NCBI RefSeq assembly: GCF_000407145.1
Contig: NZ_KE136473.1
Location: 310,001-374,000, forward strand
From: Enterococcus caccae ATCC BAA-1240
GTDB lineage: Bacteria; Bacillota; Bacilli; Lactobacillales; Enterococcaceae
Length of the DNA: 64,000 bases
Reading direction: 5' to 3'
Of the stretch, positions 54,301 through 63,101 are shown piece after piece (within the stretch, counting starts at the first letter, position 1; each line of letters opens with the position of its first letter). The notes beneath the pieces are model-generated. The model was given only the letters and a program-made list of their open reading frames with translations. It had not been told where the DNA came from and made no database searches. Made by a program: the position numbers and the translations under genes.

Positions 54301-54454
54301 GTATTCTAAATTAGAAAAAATGATTCAATCTATGGAGCTACGAAGAACAATTGCTGAAAATGCACATGATTATGTTTTAGAACATTGTACAACCAATCAT
54401 AAAATAGATGAGTTAGTAGGGTATATTAATGAAAACAATGGACCAAAAAATTGA
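51368..54454 (+). CDS. Three-module glycosyltransferase: GT2 + RgpF-like + GT4
   Basis: The 1028-residue protein begins with a GT2 domain (about 3-230: SIIITCYNHEEYIAQCLESV, NDGSTDKS, FVDSDNY), followed by a coiled coil (about 265-335). A rhamnan-synthesis RgpF-like domain (about 404-610) has VFVIYEDQEKL, NKGYDTAAFRYG and LLVNDTNVGPIG. A GT4-like domain (about 677-1015) has YDIDDLVID, IGYFSGSITHN and IKWIEASLVKVPTVASN. It may add two or more sugars in turn. The start is a TTG with AAGGTG 8 bases upstream. It overlaps the next gene by 26 bases. Confidence 0.88.
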   Translation: MKNLVSIIITCYNHEEYIAQCLESVFSQTYNNIELLIINDGSTDKSGQIITELLPSSPYKKTELISQDNEGICVVRNKGLDWAKGEFLLFVDSDNYLDENYIEELVQTAQTNKSDIIYTNLFDVDKNEVFVEAKEFELETYLTSNYIDNCSLIRVSKIKNSKYDLELNRKKLVDYDFFMNLILRNDAIPQECHNTKLNYRILNDSISRKGDHLSEKFYFEVYLYILSKYIQEFPVEIIEAVKNNIFILSDRLTDLINHLDGVTKHVHNQEHDLDDLSDTVEALKREIIERLNVEKEIASENESLITTNTELLNDKQHLSNVISLLEVEKNQILNSRSYRVGNLIIKPISLSLRVLKNPKLIGKNIQKIKRVLIRKIKQFPNVKTIYLKGVRARQRKKNNYDNPSRVLVFVIYEDQEKLQQYKLVFLKALAEMVDDILIVVNGTLPDEDILELSEIGQVELRSNKGYDTAAFRYGINYFGKEQLSKYDQLLLVNDTNVGPIGDISVAFSKMAERRLDFWGISYGEEQNDITQYNKYGFIPIHLQSYFLIIEKSLLDYDGFYEYWKELGDTDSRDKAIGKHETVFTKHFEDLGFKHGALNENNVDSPMYIHPLRMVKEGVPVVKYTAFSNYNNDKFAWQGLIRETEIPSLIEYIRTETEYPIEIIEKIMDDVKNKKVKEHILIIDGVENAIPQLTKYRVQNKTEQLESLGYNVQSVNLSSFQMRYAEHASHIIIYRAPLDNKLIELIHLAQKHDKPVLYDIDDLVIDTKYTDQLTYVKELSVSEKQNYDGSVVSYGEMLGLCDGVITSTKKMKSELFNYKDLVLLNRNLANMELVQLSQETTKDYNKSNGVIKIGYFSGSITHNENFELIKEAIIKLLKKYNNLELHLVGHLDLPTDLKPYHDRIKLHPFVSWQKLPKLISEVDINLAPLVNSIFNEAKSEIKWIEASLVKVPTVASNIGAFKEMIVDNETGILVEDDEWYSKLEKMIQSMELRRTIAENAHDYVLEHCTTNHKIDELVGYINENNGPKN

Positions 54455-55793
54455 GAAACCAGAAAAAATTTTTTTACTTTTATCTTGTATATTTATTAGT
54501 TTAAGTATTTTTCTGATGCCGATAGCTAGAGTACCTGATGAGAAAAGTCATGCGAGAATGGCTTGGGGAATTTTATATGAAAAAACAGATAACAGTTTTC
54601 AGTGGCAGAAGATTGACAATACTCGTGGAGAGATAGACACTGAAGCATATAATCAATTGTTTAGCCAGAAGGTAGATTTTAGTAATGAGAAATTTAAGAT
54701 TTCTTTACCACCAAAGCGAATCATGCAGTTACCTCAGTTATTTGGTATGTTGTTAGGGAGAGTAATCTATCCTTCCGTGGGGGTTATGATTACTCTTGGA
54801 CGAATTTTCAATGCTCTATTTTATATTTTGATGATGTATTTTATTATAAAATATTTAAAATATGGTAAAACAGCATTGATGTTCATATCTCTTTTGCCAA
54901 TAATGATTCAGCAAAGCGCATCACTCTCCTATGATGTCATGAATTTTGTTGCAATTACGGGATTTTTTGCAATTTTGAGTAATTTATCAATTGAAAAAAT
55001 ACTCACGAGAAAATATGTGATCCTTTTACTAATTTCAGCAATCGGGTTATATATAACTAAAATGAATAATCTTATTCTTTTGTTTTTATTATTAACATTA
55101 AATCTGAGACTTCCTGAGAAATTTTGTACGATAAATAGATGGATTGACAACAGTGAAAAAGTGGTAAAAAAATATAAATATATTTTTTTATTTTCAGCTA
55201 TGATTCTCTTACTAGCATTTTCAATTTTTTATTTGAAAGATAAAGGCGGAATAACTAATTTTGCACAAGTTATGCTGAATACTATTTTAGACAATAACTT
55301 AAATCCACATTTAAATACGTATTTAACAACAGGAATGTTTGGTTATTTAGGAATGTTTGATTTTCAGATTCCTATGTGGTTGATATTTATTGATATTGCA
55401 GTATTAACAATGTTACTAATGAAAAATGAACCATATGAATTGAATAAGGGGTATGGAATGTTGTCTGGTTGGATGTTGCCTTTTCAAGCAATTATTATTA
55501 TAGGTGGTATGTATTTTGCTTGGACACCAGTTGTTTTAGGTGAGGATGCTCTGATTTCTCAAGGTGCTCAAGGAAGATATTTTGTACCATTTTTAATATA
55601 TCTTGTTCCTCTCTTTATTAGCTGTAAGGAGAAAATGACTGTCATTTTTAAAGAGAAAAGTATAATTAGACTTACTGTGATTACTATTATAGTGAACTTC
55701 AGTTTGATGGTTTATTTAATTTTATTAACGTATTGGTTCCCTTTACAAGAAGCTGAATGGTTAATAAATTTTAGAGAATGGATAGGAGGATGA
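54429..55793 (+). CDS. DUF2142-family multi-spanning membrane protein
   Basis: The 454-residue protein has about ten to twelve hydrophobic segments and the DUF2142 sign ARVPDEKSHARMAWG in its first outer loop. The same region in related families (GT-C fold, membrane sugar transferases) carries the acidic catalytic pair. It may move a sugar from a polyprenyl carrier to the surface glycan outside the membrane. It starts inside the preceding gene and overlaps the next by 3 bases beyond its own start region. Confidence 0.8.
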   Translation: MKTMDQKIEKPEKIFLLLSCIFISLSIFLMPIARVPDEKSHARMAWGILYEKTDNSFQWQKIDNTRGEIDTEAYNQLFSQKVDFSNEKFKISLPPKRIMQLPQLFGMLLGRVIYPSVGVMITLGRIFNALFYILMMYFIIKYLKYGKTALMFISLLPIMIQQSASLSYDVMNFVAITGFFAILSNLSIEKILTRKYVILLLISAIGLYITKMNNLILLFLLLTLNLRLPEKFCTINRWIDNSEKVVKKYKYIFLFSAMILLLAFSIFYLKDKGGITNFAQVMLNTILDNNLNPHLNTYLTTGMFGYLGMFDFQIPMWLIFIDIAVLTMLLMKNEPYELNKGYGMLSGWMLPFQAIIIIGGMYFAWTPVVLGEDALISQGAQGRYFVPFLIYLVPLFISCKEKMTVIFKEKSIIRLTVITIIVNFSLMVYLILLTYWFPLQEAEWLINFREWIGG

Positions 55794-55795
55794 AT

Positions 55796-57052
55796 ATGAA
55801 AACTATTCTTTTTGTTTCACCAACTGGTACATTAGATAATGGGGCAGAGATATCGATTTTCAATTTAATGAAATTTTTGGCTACTGAAGGATACAAAGTA
55901 ATAAATGTTGCCCCTACGTATCAAGATATAAGTGAAAATGAATACTCCAAAAAATTTACAGAATGTGGAATCGACTGTGTTCTGATAAATAGTCAGAGAT
56001 GGTGGTGGGAAGATGCCCCGGGACATTTATTTGGAACAGAAAGCCAGAGAGCAGTCTCATATAGAACTACAATAAAAAAAATTACTGATATAATAGTTAC
56101 AAATGAAGTAGACGTTGTTATTAGTAATACTGTAAATGTTTTTCAAGGAGCAGTGGCCGCTGCATTAACTGATGTATCACATTTTTGGTTAATACATGAG
56201 TTTCCAGAAAATGAATTCGCCTACTATGGCAAAAAACTAGATTTTATTGATGCTTATTCTACTGAAATTTTTGCAGTTAATGGTCAATTAAGAAAAAAAG
56301 TAGCTGAGTTATTTCCTAATAGAAACATAAAGTCTTTTTCTCCGTATACAGAAATAGAGACGATAAAGTTAAAAGAAGGAGATAAACAGAGAATTATTTC
56401 TATAGGGCGATTAACTGAAAGAAAAAATCAGCTAGAGCTTATTCAAGCATTTGAAAAGCTGAGTTATTCCGATCCAGATTTAGAACTTGTTTTTATTGGT
56501 GGTTGGGATGAGGAATACAAAGAAAAATGTACAGATTATATAAACGAACATAATTTAAAACATATTTCTTTCTTAGGAAATCATGAGAAACCTTGGGAAA
56601 AAGTAACGAATAAAGATTTATGTGTATTTTCTTCAGCAATGGAAACATTTGGATTAGTATATGTGGAAGCTTTGTTAAGCGGAGTTCCAGTAATATTATC
56701 AGATAATCCAGGACATTTATCTGCCTTTGAAATGTTTGAGTTTGGGCATTTGTATCAAGCTGGTAATATAGAAGAATTAGCAGCAATAATTGAGAAAACG
56801 TTAAAAAATTATCAAGAAGAGCAGGCAGAAGCTTTAAGCTTTGTTGAGAAAGCAAAGGATATCTATAAATTATCAGTTGTGTACAATGAAATAATTAAAG
56901 AAATAGATAATGGTACACATAAGCAAACAAATCCTATTCGACATATTAGCAGCTTACTTACTTTAGATGAAGGAAAAAGTAAATTGGCACGTATGGAATT
57001 TAAAGTTAGACAAAAAATACAAAAAATTAACTATCGATTGTTTCGAAAATAA
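55796..57052 (+). CDS. GT4-family glycosyltransferase
   Basis: The 418-residue GT-B enzyme shows LFVSPTGTLDNGAEISIFNL, a C-terminal Rossmann domain with ISIGRLTERKNQLELIQAFEKL, and the nucleotide-sugar motif METFGLVYVEALLSGVPVI (Ex7E pattern). AGGAGG lies 6 bases before ATG 55796; ATGs at 55778 and 55790 are too close or before it. The donor sugar is unknown. A rho-independent terminator follows. Confidence 0.88.
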   Translation: MKTILFVSPTGTLDNGAEISIFNLMKFLATEGYKVINVAPTYQDISENEYSKKFTECGIDCVLINSQRWWWEDAPGHLFGTESQRAVSYRTTIKKITDIIVTNEVDVVISNTVNVFQGAVAAALTDVSHFWLIHEFPENEFAYYGKKLDFIDAYSTEIFAVNGQLRKKVAELFPNRNIKSFSPYTEIETIKLKEGDKQRIISIGRLTERKNQLELIQAFEKLSYSDPDLELVFIGGWDEEYKEKCTDYINEHNLKHISFLGNHEKPWEKVTNKDLCVFSSAMETFGLVYVEALLSGVPVILSDNPGHLSAFEMFEFGHLYQAGNIEELAAIIEKTLKNYQEEQAEALSFVEKAKDIYKLSVVYNEIIKEIDNGTHKQTNPIRHISSLLTLDEGKSKLARMEFKVRQKIQKINYRLFRK

Positions 57053-57165
57053 AGGATGAATGATTTTTAACGGTCGAGAAACTAAAAGAGTTTTACACTA
57101 TTAAATAACCTAGGATTAGTGATGCTTGTAAGTAAACTTGAATATAGTAATTTATAATAGTACAA

Positions 57166-57222
57166 TTAAGTTATCAGTAGTTGGATCACTCGGTTATCTA
57201 ATAGTGATAACTTAATTTTTTG
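57166..57222 (+). terminator. Terminator after the GT4 gene
   Basis: TTAAGTTATCA (57166-57176) pairs with TGATAACTTAA (57205-57215), which runs into seven Ts. It divides the glycan locus into two transcription blocks. Confidence 0.8.
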
Positions 57223-57269
57223 CTGTTTTTGTGGATTAAATAGTTAGAAGCAAAAAAGAAAGGAATCAT

Positions 57270-58064
57270 ATGGAAAAATTAAAACATACATTTATGATAT
57301 GTGCTTATGGGAAATCTCCCTATTTGAAAGCCTGCATAGAATCTTGTATTAATCAAACCTTGGTTGAAGGTGGGAGTTCGCAAGTACATTTATATACAAG
57401 TACTCCGAATAGTTATATTGAAGAACTGTGTAAAATTTTTAATATTCCTATGTTTACCATGCAAGGTGGCGGAATTGGTAAAGATTGGAACAATGCCCTA
57501 TCTTTTGTTAGTACGCCATATGCAACCATAGCTCATCAGGATGATGTATATCTAGCTGATTATGGAGAGCTTGTTATTAGAGCTCTTGAGATGCGTAAAG
57601 ACACAAATATTGTTTTTACCGATTATAGTGAAATCGATAATAAAGGTACCCTAAGAAAACGTAACATCAATTTACATATTAAAACTTTGGGACTTCATGT
57701 TATGTCACTTCTGCCGTTTAAATGGTATCAAAGACGAATTTATGCTTTTGGAAATTTTATTTCCTGTCCTGCGGTAACATATAACATGGATAGATTAAAA
57801 GGGTTTAAATTTGATGAAACACTAAAGATGACATTAGATTGGGATGCTTGGGAACGAATTATGAAACAAGAGGGCTGCATTCGATATATTTCAAAAAAAC
57901 TAATGCTCCATCGAATTCATGAAGATTCTGAAACAACGAATAATACGATTGATAAAACTAGAGAAATTGAAGAGCAATTATTGTTTGAGCGTTATTGGGG
58001 GAAATTTTTTTCAAAACTTATTATGAAACTTTATATGTTTAATCAAAATTCGAACAATATTTAA
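57270..58064 (+). CDS. GT2-family glycosyltransferase
   Basis: The 264-residue GT-A enzyme begins HTFMICAYGKSPYLKACIESC, has the acidic IAHQDDVYLADY motif, and ends with LDWDAWERIMKQEG and LMLHRIHEDSET, as in other surface-glycan GT2 enzymes. It begins a new block after the terminator at 57166. AAAGGAA precedes ATG 57270. The substrate is unknown. Confidence 0.85.
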   Translation: MEKLKHTFMICAYGKSPYLKACIESCINQTLVEGGSSQVHLYTSTPNSYIEELCKIFNIPMFTMQGGGIGKDWNNALSFVSTPYATIAHQDDVYLADYGELVIRALEMRKDTNIVFTDYSEIDNKGTLRKRNINLHIKTLGLHVMSLLPFKWYQRRIYAFGNFISCPAVTYNMDRLKGFKFDETLKMTLDWDAWERIMKQEGCIRYISKKLMLHRIHEDSETTNNTIDKTREIEEQLLFERYWGKFFSKLIMKLYMFNQNSNNI

Positions 58065-58084
58065 TCTATTTTAGGGACGGTAAA

Positions 58085-58813
58085 ATGAAAACTAATAAAA
58101 TTTTATTAATCATTCCAGCTTATAATGAAGCTGCTGGAATTGCAGATGTGATAAGAAAAGTAGAAGAATATAGACAATCTTGTCATTATGATCTTGACTA
58201 TGTAGTAATTAATGACGGTTCTACGGATAACGAAGAAGAAGTTTTGCAGGAAAATAACATAAACCATATTGAATTGGTTTATAATTTAGGTATTGGTGGA
58301 GCTGTTCAAACTGGTTACAAATATGCATTAAATGAAGGATATGATATTGCAGTTCAATTTGATGGTGATGGACAACATGATATAAATTCTTTAAATAAGT
58401 TGATTGATCCTATTATTGAAAATCAAGCTGACTTTACAGTAGGATCAAGGTTTGTCTCAGATAGTGATTCAACATTTAAATCATCAGGAGCAAGACAGTT
58501 GGGCATTAAAATTTTGTCCAATCTAATCCGAATTTTAACAGGGGTAAATATTAAAGATGTAACAAGTGGGTATAGAGCTGGTAATAGAAAGATAATCCAA
58601 CAATTTGTGGATAGATATCCAAGTCAATATCCTGAGCCGGAAAGCTATATGTATTTGATAGCAAATAAGTCCAGGATTAAAGAAATTGGCGTGAAGATGT
58701 TCGAGCGTGAGACAGGGAAATCCAGTATTAGTCTAATCAATTCTATAAGTTATATGGTGAATGTTTCATTATCAATATTAATTGCTTCATTAATAGATAA
58801 GGAGGAGTTTTAA
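58085..58813 (+). CDS. GT2 polyprenyl-phosphate sugar transferase (DPM1-like)
   Basis: The 242-residue enzyme shows ILLIIPAYNEAAGIADVI, VVINDGSTDN, NLGIGGAVQTGYKYAL, QFDGDGQHD (DxD) and the late GYRAGNRK. This is the pattern of dolichol-phosphate-mannose synthase relatives that load a sugar on a polyprenyl phosphate. The next gene, a DUF2304 membrane protein, is its common partner; the two are coupled (TAATG). Together they may make a lipid-linked sugar for side-chain addition. Confidence 0.9.
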   Translation: MKTNKILLIIPAYNEAAGIADVIRKVEEYRQSCHYDLDYVVINDGSTDNEEEVLQENNINHIELVYNLGIGGAVQTGYKYALNEGYDIAVQFDGDGQHDINSLNKLIDPIIENQADFTVGSRFVSDSDSTFKSSGARQLGIKILSNLIRILTGVNIKDVTSGYRAGNRKIIQQFVDRYPSQYPEPESYMYLIANKSRIKEIGVKMFERETGKSSISLINSISYMVNVSLSILIASLIDKEEF

Positions 58814-59163
58814 TGCCTTTTCAATTACAAGTTTTAGCTGTTTTAATAGCAATTATTTTTTTTGTGTCCACTATACATTTGACTCGGAAAGGTCATGCTG
58901 AAGTAAGACAGATGAATAAGTGGCTTGTATTAGGAATTATTATGATTTTTGGATCGTTATTCCCACCAGTAGGAAAAGCTGTAGCCAAATTCTTAGGAAT
59001 TACTACACTAACTTCATTAGCTCTTTTTGTTTTAACAGGAATACTACTGTTTTTTTCATTAGTCACTCAAATTACATTGATTAATACAGAAAAACAGCTA
59101 AAAATACTAACGCAAGAATTATCACTTTTAAAGAAAAAGATCAATGAATCAGAAGAGGAATAG
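58813..59163 (+). CDS. DUF2304-family small membrane protein
   Basis: The 116-residue protein has three hydrophobic segments (about 5-22, 37-55, 64-92) and a charged C-terminal helix (NTEKQLKILTQELSLLKKKI) that is probably a coiled coil. DUF2304 proteins nearly always follow DPM1-like transferases in glycan loci, as here, and may anchor the enzyme at the membrane. AGGAGG precedes the ATG, which overlaps the previous stop. Confidence 0.88.
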   Translation: MPFQLQVLAVLIAIIFFVSTIHLTRKGHAEVRQMNKWLVLGIIMIFGSLFPPVGKAVAKFLGITTLTSLALFVLTGILLFFSLVTQITLINTEKQLKILTQELSLLKKKINESEEE

Positions 59164-59166
59164 CTT

Positions 59167-60270
59167 ATGAATGGAATTTACTTGTCTCAAGATTTAACAC
59201 ACGCATATGGAATCTTGGAAAAAATCAATAAACAAATTGATGAGTTTGAAAAAAATGGTTTTCATATAACTAAACATATAAACGGAAAAAGAAACATCTT
59301 TCATTTACTGAGAAATTTAATGCCATTTTGGTCAGAGCAATATTTTAAAACCAAAAATATTAATTGGAAAAATTTTGATTTTGCTTACATTAGAAAAGGT
59401 GCTGTACTAGATAAAAGTGTAGTTCAATTAGTAAAAGAAGCGAAAATACAAAACCCAAATATAAGAATCATTCTTGAAATTCCTACATATCCTTATCTTA
59501 ATGAATTTAATGGGTTGGTAAAACTTGATATTATGATAAAGGAAAAAAAATGGGCAAAAAAATTATCAAATTATATAAATAAAGTAGTGACTTATTCCGA
59601 TGATCAAGAGATTTTTGGCATAGAGTGTATTAATATTTCCAATGCTTATAACTTCAATGAATTGGTTTTAACTCAGGAAGAAAATTCTGATGAAACTATT
59701 CATTTAATTGGTGTAGCGACATTATGTTTTTATCATGGTTATGATCGATTGATTGAAGGTTTGAAAGATTACTATACTACTAATGAAAAGAAAAGAAAGG
59801 TTGATTTTACTTTAATAGGGGATGGTCCAGTTTTAAAAGACTATCAGAAACTAGTAAAAGACTATCAGCTTGAGGATGTAGTAAAGCTAAATGGCAGAAT
59901 AAAATTATCTGATTTGGATGATTATTATCAAGTAGCAAGTATTGGTGTTGATTCTTTGGGTAGACATCGTTCAGGGGTTACATATAACAGTAGTTTAAAA
60001 GGGAAAGAATACTTAGCAAAAGGACTTCCAATTATATCAGGTGTAAAAACAGATTTAGATGATAAGAATTTGCCTTTTTATTATAGAGTTCCAAATGATA
60101 ACTCTCCAGTTAACATTTTTGCTCTGGTTGATTGGTACGATGGATTGATGCTTGATAAAAGTAAGAATAAACTCTCCACAGAGATATATTCTTACGGTAA
60201 AAATAATTTTACGTTTTCGGTAACTTTTTCTCCAGTAATTGAATATTTGAAAGGAGCTTTTTATGAGTGA
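59167..60270 (+). CDS. GT4-like glycosyltransferase
   Basis: The 367-residue GT-B-like enzyme has a C-terminal half with HLIGVATLCFYHGYDRLIEGL, DFTLIGDGPVLKDYQKLV and VASIGVDSLGRHRSGVTYNSSLKGKEYLAKGLP. The GKEYLAKGLP stretch takes the place of the Ex7E motif. The N-terminal half is unusual, with a conserved-looking YIRKGAVLD segment. It lies 3 bases after the DUF2304 gene and overlaps the next by 8 bases. The sugar is unknown. Confidence 0.82.
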   Translation: MNGIYLSQDLTHAYGILEKINKQIDEFEKNGFHITKHINGKRNIFHLLRNLMPFWSEQYFKTKNINWKNFDFAYIRKGAVLDKSVVQLVKEAKIQNPNIRIILEIPTYPYLNEFNGLVKLDIMIKEKKWAKKLSNYINKVVTYSDDQEIFGIECINISNAYNFNELVLTQEENSDETIHLIGVATLCFYHGYDRLIEGLKDYYTTNEKKRKVDFTLIGDGPVLKDYQKLVKDYQLEDVVKLNGRIKLSDLDDYYQVASIGVDSLGRHRSGVTYNSSLKGKEYLAKGLPIISGVKTDLDDKNLPFYYRVPNDNSPVNIFALVDWYDGLMLDKSKNKLSTEIYSYGKNNFTFSVTFSPVIEYLKGAFYE

Positions 60271-61264
60271 ACTGATAAGTATTATCGTTCCAATTTATAA
60301 TGTGGAACAATATTTGTTAGAGTGTCTTGAAAGTATTAGTAATCAAACATATAAGAACTGTGAAGTTTTATTAATAGACGATGGCTCTACGGATCAATCC
60401 CGTATGATAGCCAAAGAATTTTGTGATACTCATTCAGAGCAAAATTTTCGGCTTATTACTAAAGAAAACGGTGGACAATCCTCTGCTAGAAATATTGGTA
60501 TGAAAGAAGCAAACGGGATATATATTGTATTTATTGATAGTGATGATTTAGTCTCTAATACATACGTAGAAATGCTGTATAGTGCAGTTAATGAAAAAAA
60601 AGCAAAATTGGCTATGTGTAAAATGACAAAAAATTTAAGCGAATTATCTAATAAGTTAGATAGTCCAGCTGAATATTTGGTTGGAGATTTTTTAACTTTA
60701 GTAGATACGCTGTATGCCTCAAAATATCCGTCAGCATCAGCTAATGCAAAAATTTATCACCACTCATTGATTAAAAGTACTCGATTTTACGAAGGAATTA
60801 TTTATGAAGATGGTTTGTTTTTCTATGAAATTATTAACCAGGTTGATGGGATTATTTTGATCGATGTTGCTAGTTATTATTATAGGACCTCTGAAAACTC
60901 AACTATGACGTCTGGAATAACCAGAAAAAATTTTGATATTTTAAAACAAAATGAATTAGTATATAATTTATTTGAAAAAAATCACCCGGAAGCCTATCAA
61001 CATTTTTATCGTAAAGCATTGAATGCAAATGATTATACCGCTGTGAAATGTGTGGAAGAAAAAACTAAGTTATCAAAAGAGTTACTTAGAGAACTATATA
61101 ATCAGAATAAGAAATATTCTAAAAAAATTTTTCCGAGGAAATTGATTTACTTATCATGGTGGGGATATTTTTCTGTTGTTTTTATTATTAGCAAATTTTA
61201 TAGTACTAAAAAAACAGACAAAGAGCTTTATGTTAAAAAGTTAATTAAAAAAGTTACTTCATAA
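60263..61264 (+). CDS. GT2-family glycosyltransferase
   Basis: The 333-residue enzyme has a classic GT2 domain: SIIVPIYNVEQYLLECLESI, DDGSTDQS, NGGQSSARNIGM and FIDSDDLV (DxD). The C-terminal 100 residues are basic and may touch the membrane (FFSVVFIISKFYSTKK). AAAGGAG precedes ATG 60263. Such enzymes add hexoses or HexNAc to capsule-type repeats. Confidence 0.9.
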   Translation: MSELISIIVPIYNVEQYLLECLESISNQTYKNCEVLLIDDGSTDQSRMIAKEFCDTHSEQNFRLITKENGGQSSARNIGMKEANGIYIVFIDSDDLVSNTYVEMLYSAVNEKKAKLAMCKMTKNLSELSNKLDSPAEYLVGDFLTLVDTLYASKYPSASANAKIYHHSLIKSTRFYEGIIYEDGLFFYEIINQVDGIILIDVASYYYRTSENSTMTSGITRKNFDILKQNELVYNLFEKNHPEAYQHFYRKALNANDYTAVKCVEEKTKLSKELLRELYNQNKKYSKKIFPRKLIYLSWWGYFSVVFIISKFYSTKKTDKELYVKKLIKKVTS

Positions 61265-61361
61265 TTATTATCCATGATAGAACCTACATTTAGTATTTGT
61301 GAATTGGTAGATAGAAACATGTATTAAGATATACAATAAATATAAAGACGAGAGGTTTTTT

Positions 61362-62804
61362 ATGAATAGTACTTTTCGTGTAGGTATGATTTTTACTGCA
61401 ATTGGTTCCTATAGTGTTCTATTAATTCAATTGTTGATAAACATTATACTTTCTAGAATAATTCCAGTAGAGGAATTTGGAATTGTTGCAAATGCACAAG
61501 TTTATTTACTTTTTTTTCAATTAGTAGTAACTGCGGGAATTGGTCCTGCAATTATTCAAAAAAAGGAATTGAATGAGAGAGATTATGGTATATTATTTAA
61601 CTATACAATACTTTTTTCAATTTTTTTAAGTGTAATTTTTGGTCTACTAGGGAATTTTGTTGCATTCACTTATCATAATGATATGTATAGACCATTATTT
61701 TGGGCAATGTCAATTGTTGTTTTGTGTGAAGGAATAAATACAGTACCTAAAGCGATTCTAAATAAGACACTTCGTTTTCGAGCGTTGAATATACGGGTAT
61801 TTTTCTCAAGTTTTATAGGAGCAATATTTGGTGTAGCAGCTGCATTTTCAGGTTTAGGTGTTTATGCTTTAGTAATCTGCAGTGCTGTTCCACCTGTAAT
61901 ATCATTTATATTGAATTTCTCTGCGGTTAAAATTCGTTACACCTTCAGTTTAGATCCTAAACCGTTTTTATCTATTCAATCATTTAGCAGAAATCAGTTG
62001 TTTTTTACAGTTTTCAATTATTTATCAAGAAATGCTGATAATTTATTAGTTGGGAAATTTCTGGGTCCTGTACCAATAGCAAATTATCAAAAAAGTTATC
62101 AGCTACTTTCAATGCCTACTACTGTATTTTTGGGTGTAATAACACCTGTATTGCAACCTATACTTTCACAACATCAAGATAATGTACAATTTATTAGAGA
62201 ATCATTTTTTAAGATTATTCGTGTTATAGCTTTATTGGCTTTTCCAATAACTGTTTTTATGATGTTAAATGCAAAAGAAATAATTTTTTTCCTTTTTGGT
62301 CCTAAGTGGCATGGGGCAGTGATACCTTTTTTCATCTTGTCATTTAGTTTATGGGCTCAAATGCTGAACGCAGTGACAAGTAGCATATTTATGGCTAGAA
62401 ATCACTCTAACAAGTTATTAATAAATGGAATTATTTCTTTTGTAATTATGATTCCTAGTATTATTATCGGTGTAAATTTTGGAACAATTATATATGTTGC
62501 TATTTTTGTGTGCGTTGCTAACCTTGTAAATTTTCTTGTATCTTATTGGCTATTAATGAATAAAGCTTTAGAAGGAAGATTAATAGATGCATTGAAACAA
62601 CTGATTACACCTGCTTTAATAGGTATACTAGTTGCAGCAATAATGTTTTTAACAAATCCTTTTCTTAGCTTCTCTAATTTCTTCTTGACTTTACTAGCAA
62701 GAGGGATTTTCTGGATAATTTTAGTATTTACTTGCATGTATTTTTTAGGCGAAATCAAAGTAATTAAAAATTTGTTTATCAGAAGTAATGATGAAAATCA
62801 GTAA
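61362..62804 (+). CDS. Polysaccharide flippase (MOP/PST family, Wzx-like)
   Basis: The 480-residue protein has about fourteen transmembrane helices and the family opening YSVLLIQLLINIILSRIIP and EEFGIVANAQVYLL, with NYLSRNADNLLVGKFLGP in the middle. These proteins flip lipid-linked sugars outward. Its presence beside an ABC exporter suggests two export routes: one for the main polymer and one for a lipid-linked side chain. GAGAGG precedes ATG 61362. It is the last gene of this block. Confidence 0.92.
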   Translation: MNSTFRVGMIFTAIGSYSVLLIQLLINIILSRIIPVEEFGIVANAQVYLLFFQLVVTAGIGPAIIQKKELNERDYGILFNYTILFSIFLSVIFGLLGNFVAFTYHNDMYRPLFWAMSIVVLCEGINTVPKAILNKTLRFRALNIRVFFSSFIGAIFGVAAAFSGLGVYALVICSAVPPVISFILNFSAVKIRYTFSLDPKPFLSIQSFSRNQLFFTVFNYLSRNADNLLVGKFLGPVPIANYQKSYQLLSMPTTVFLGVITPVLQPILSQHQDNVQFIRESFFKIIRVIALLAFPITVFMMLNAKEIIFFLFGPKWHGAVIPFFILSFSLWAQMLNAVTSSIFMARNHSNKLLINGIISFVIMIPSIIIGVNFGTIIYVAIFVCVANLVNFLVSYWLLMNKALEGRLIDALKQLITPALIGILVAAIMFLTNPFLSFSNFFLTLLARGIFWIILVFTCMYFLGEIKVIKNLFIRSNDENQ

Positions 62805-63017
62805 ATTTTATTTTATTGAACGATAGGTATTAGTGAATATATCTAATGAAAAGAAGACAATTGGAAAATCTTCCTGTTTGTTTTTCTTATAAAAAAACAA
62901 ATACTGTTTAAAGTTTATCCGAGAATGTCTTAATTTTTAGCAAAATATAATAAAGCGATCCTTACGATGCATCAGTAAATTTTTGGATGATCTTGTCGGG
63001 TTTGCTTTTTTACGTAA

Positions 63018-63046
63018 TTGCTTTATAGCTTTCAATATAGTAAGAT
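63018..63046 (+). promoter_or_regulatory. Promoter of the GH25 gene
   Basis: TTGCTT (63018-63023) and TAAGAT (63041-63046) are 17 bases apart. They follow a possible terminator (AAAGC near 62952 pairing with GCTTTTTT near 63004). Confidence 0.6.
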
Positions 63047-63101
63047 AAAAAAGTTAAGTAACTCATTAGATATATAATAAAAAGTTTGGAGATTGATTTA
63101 T

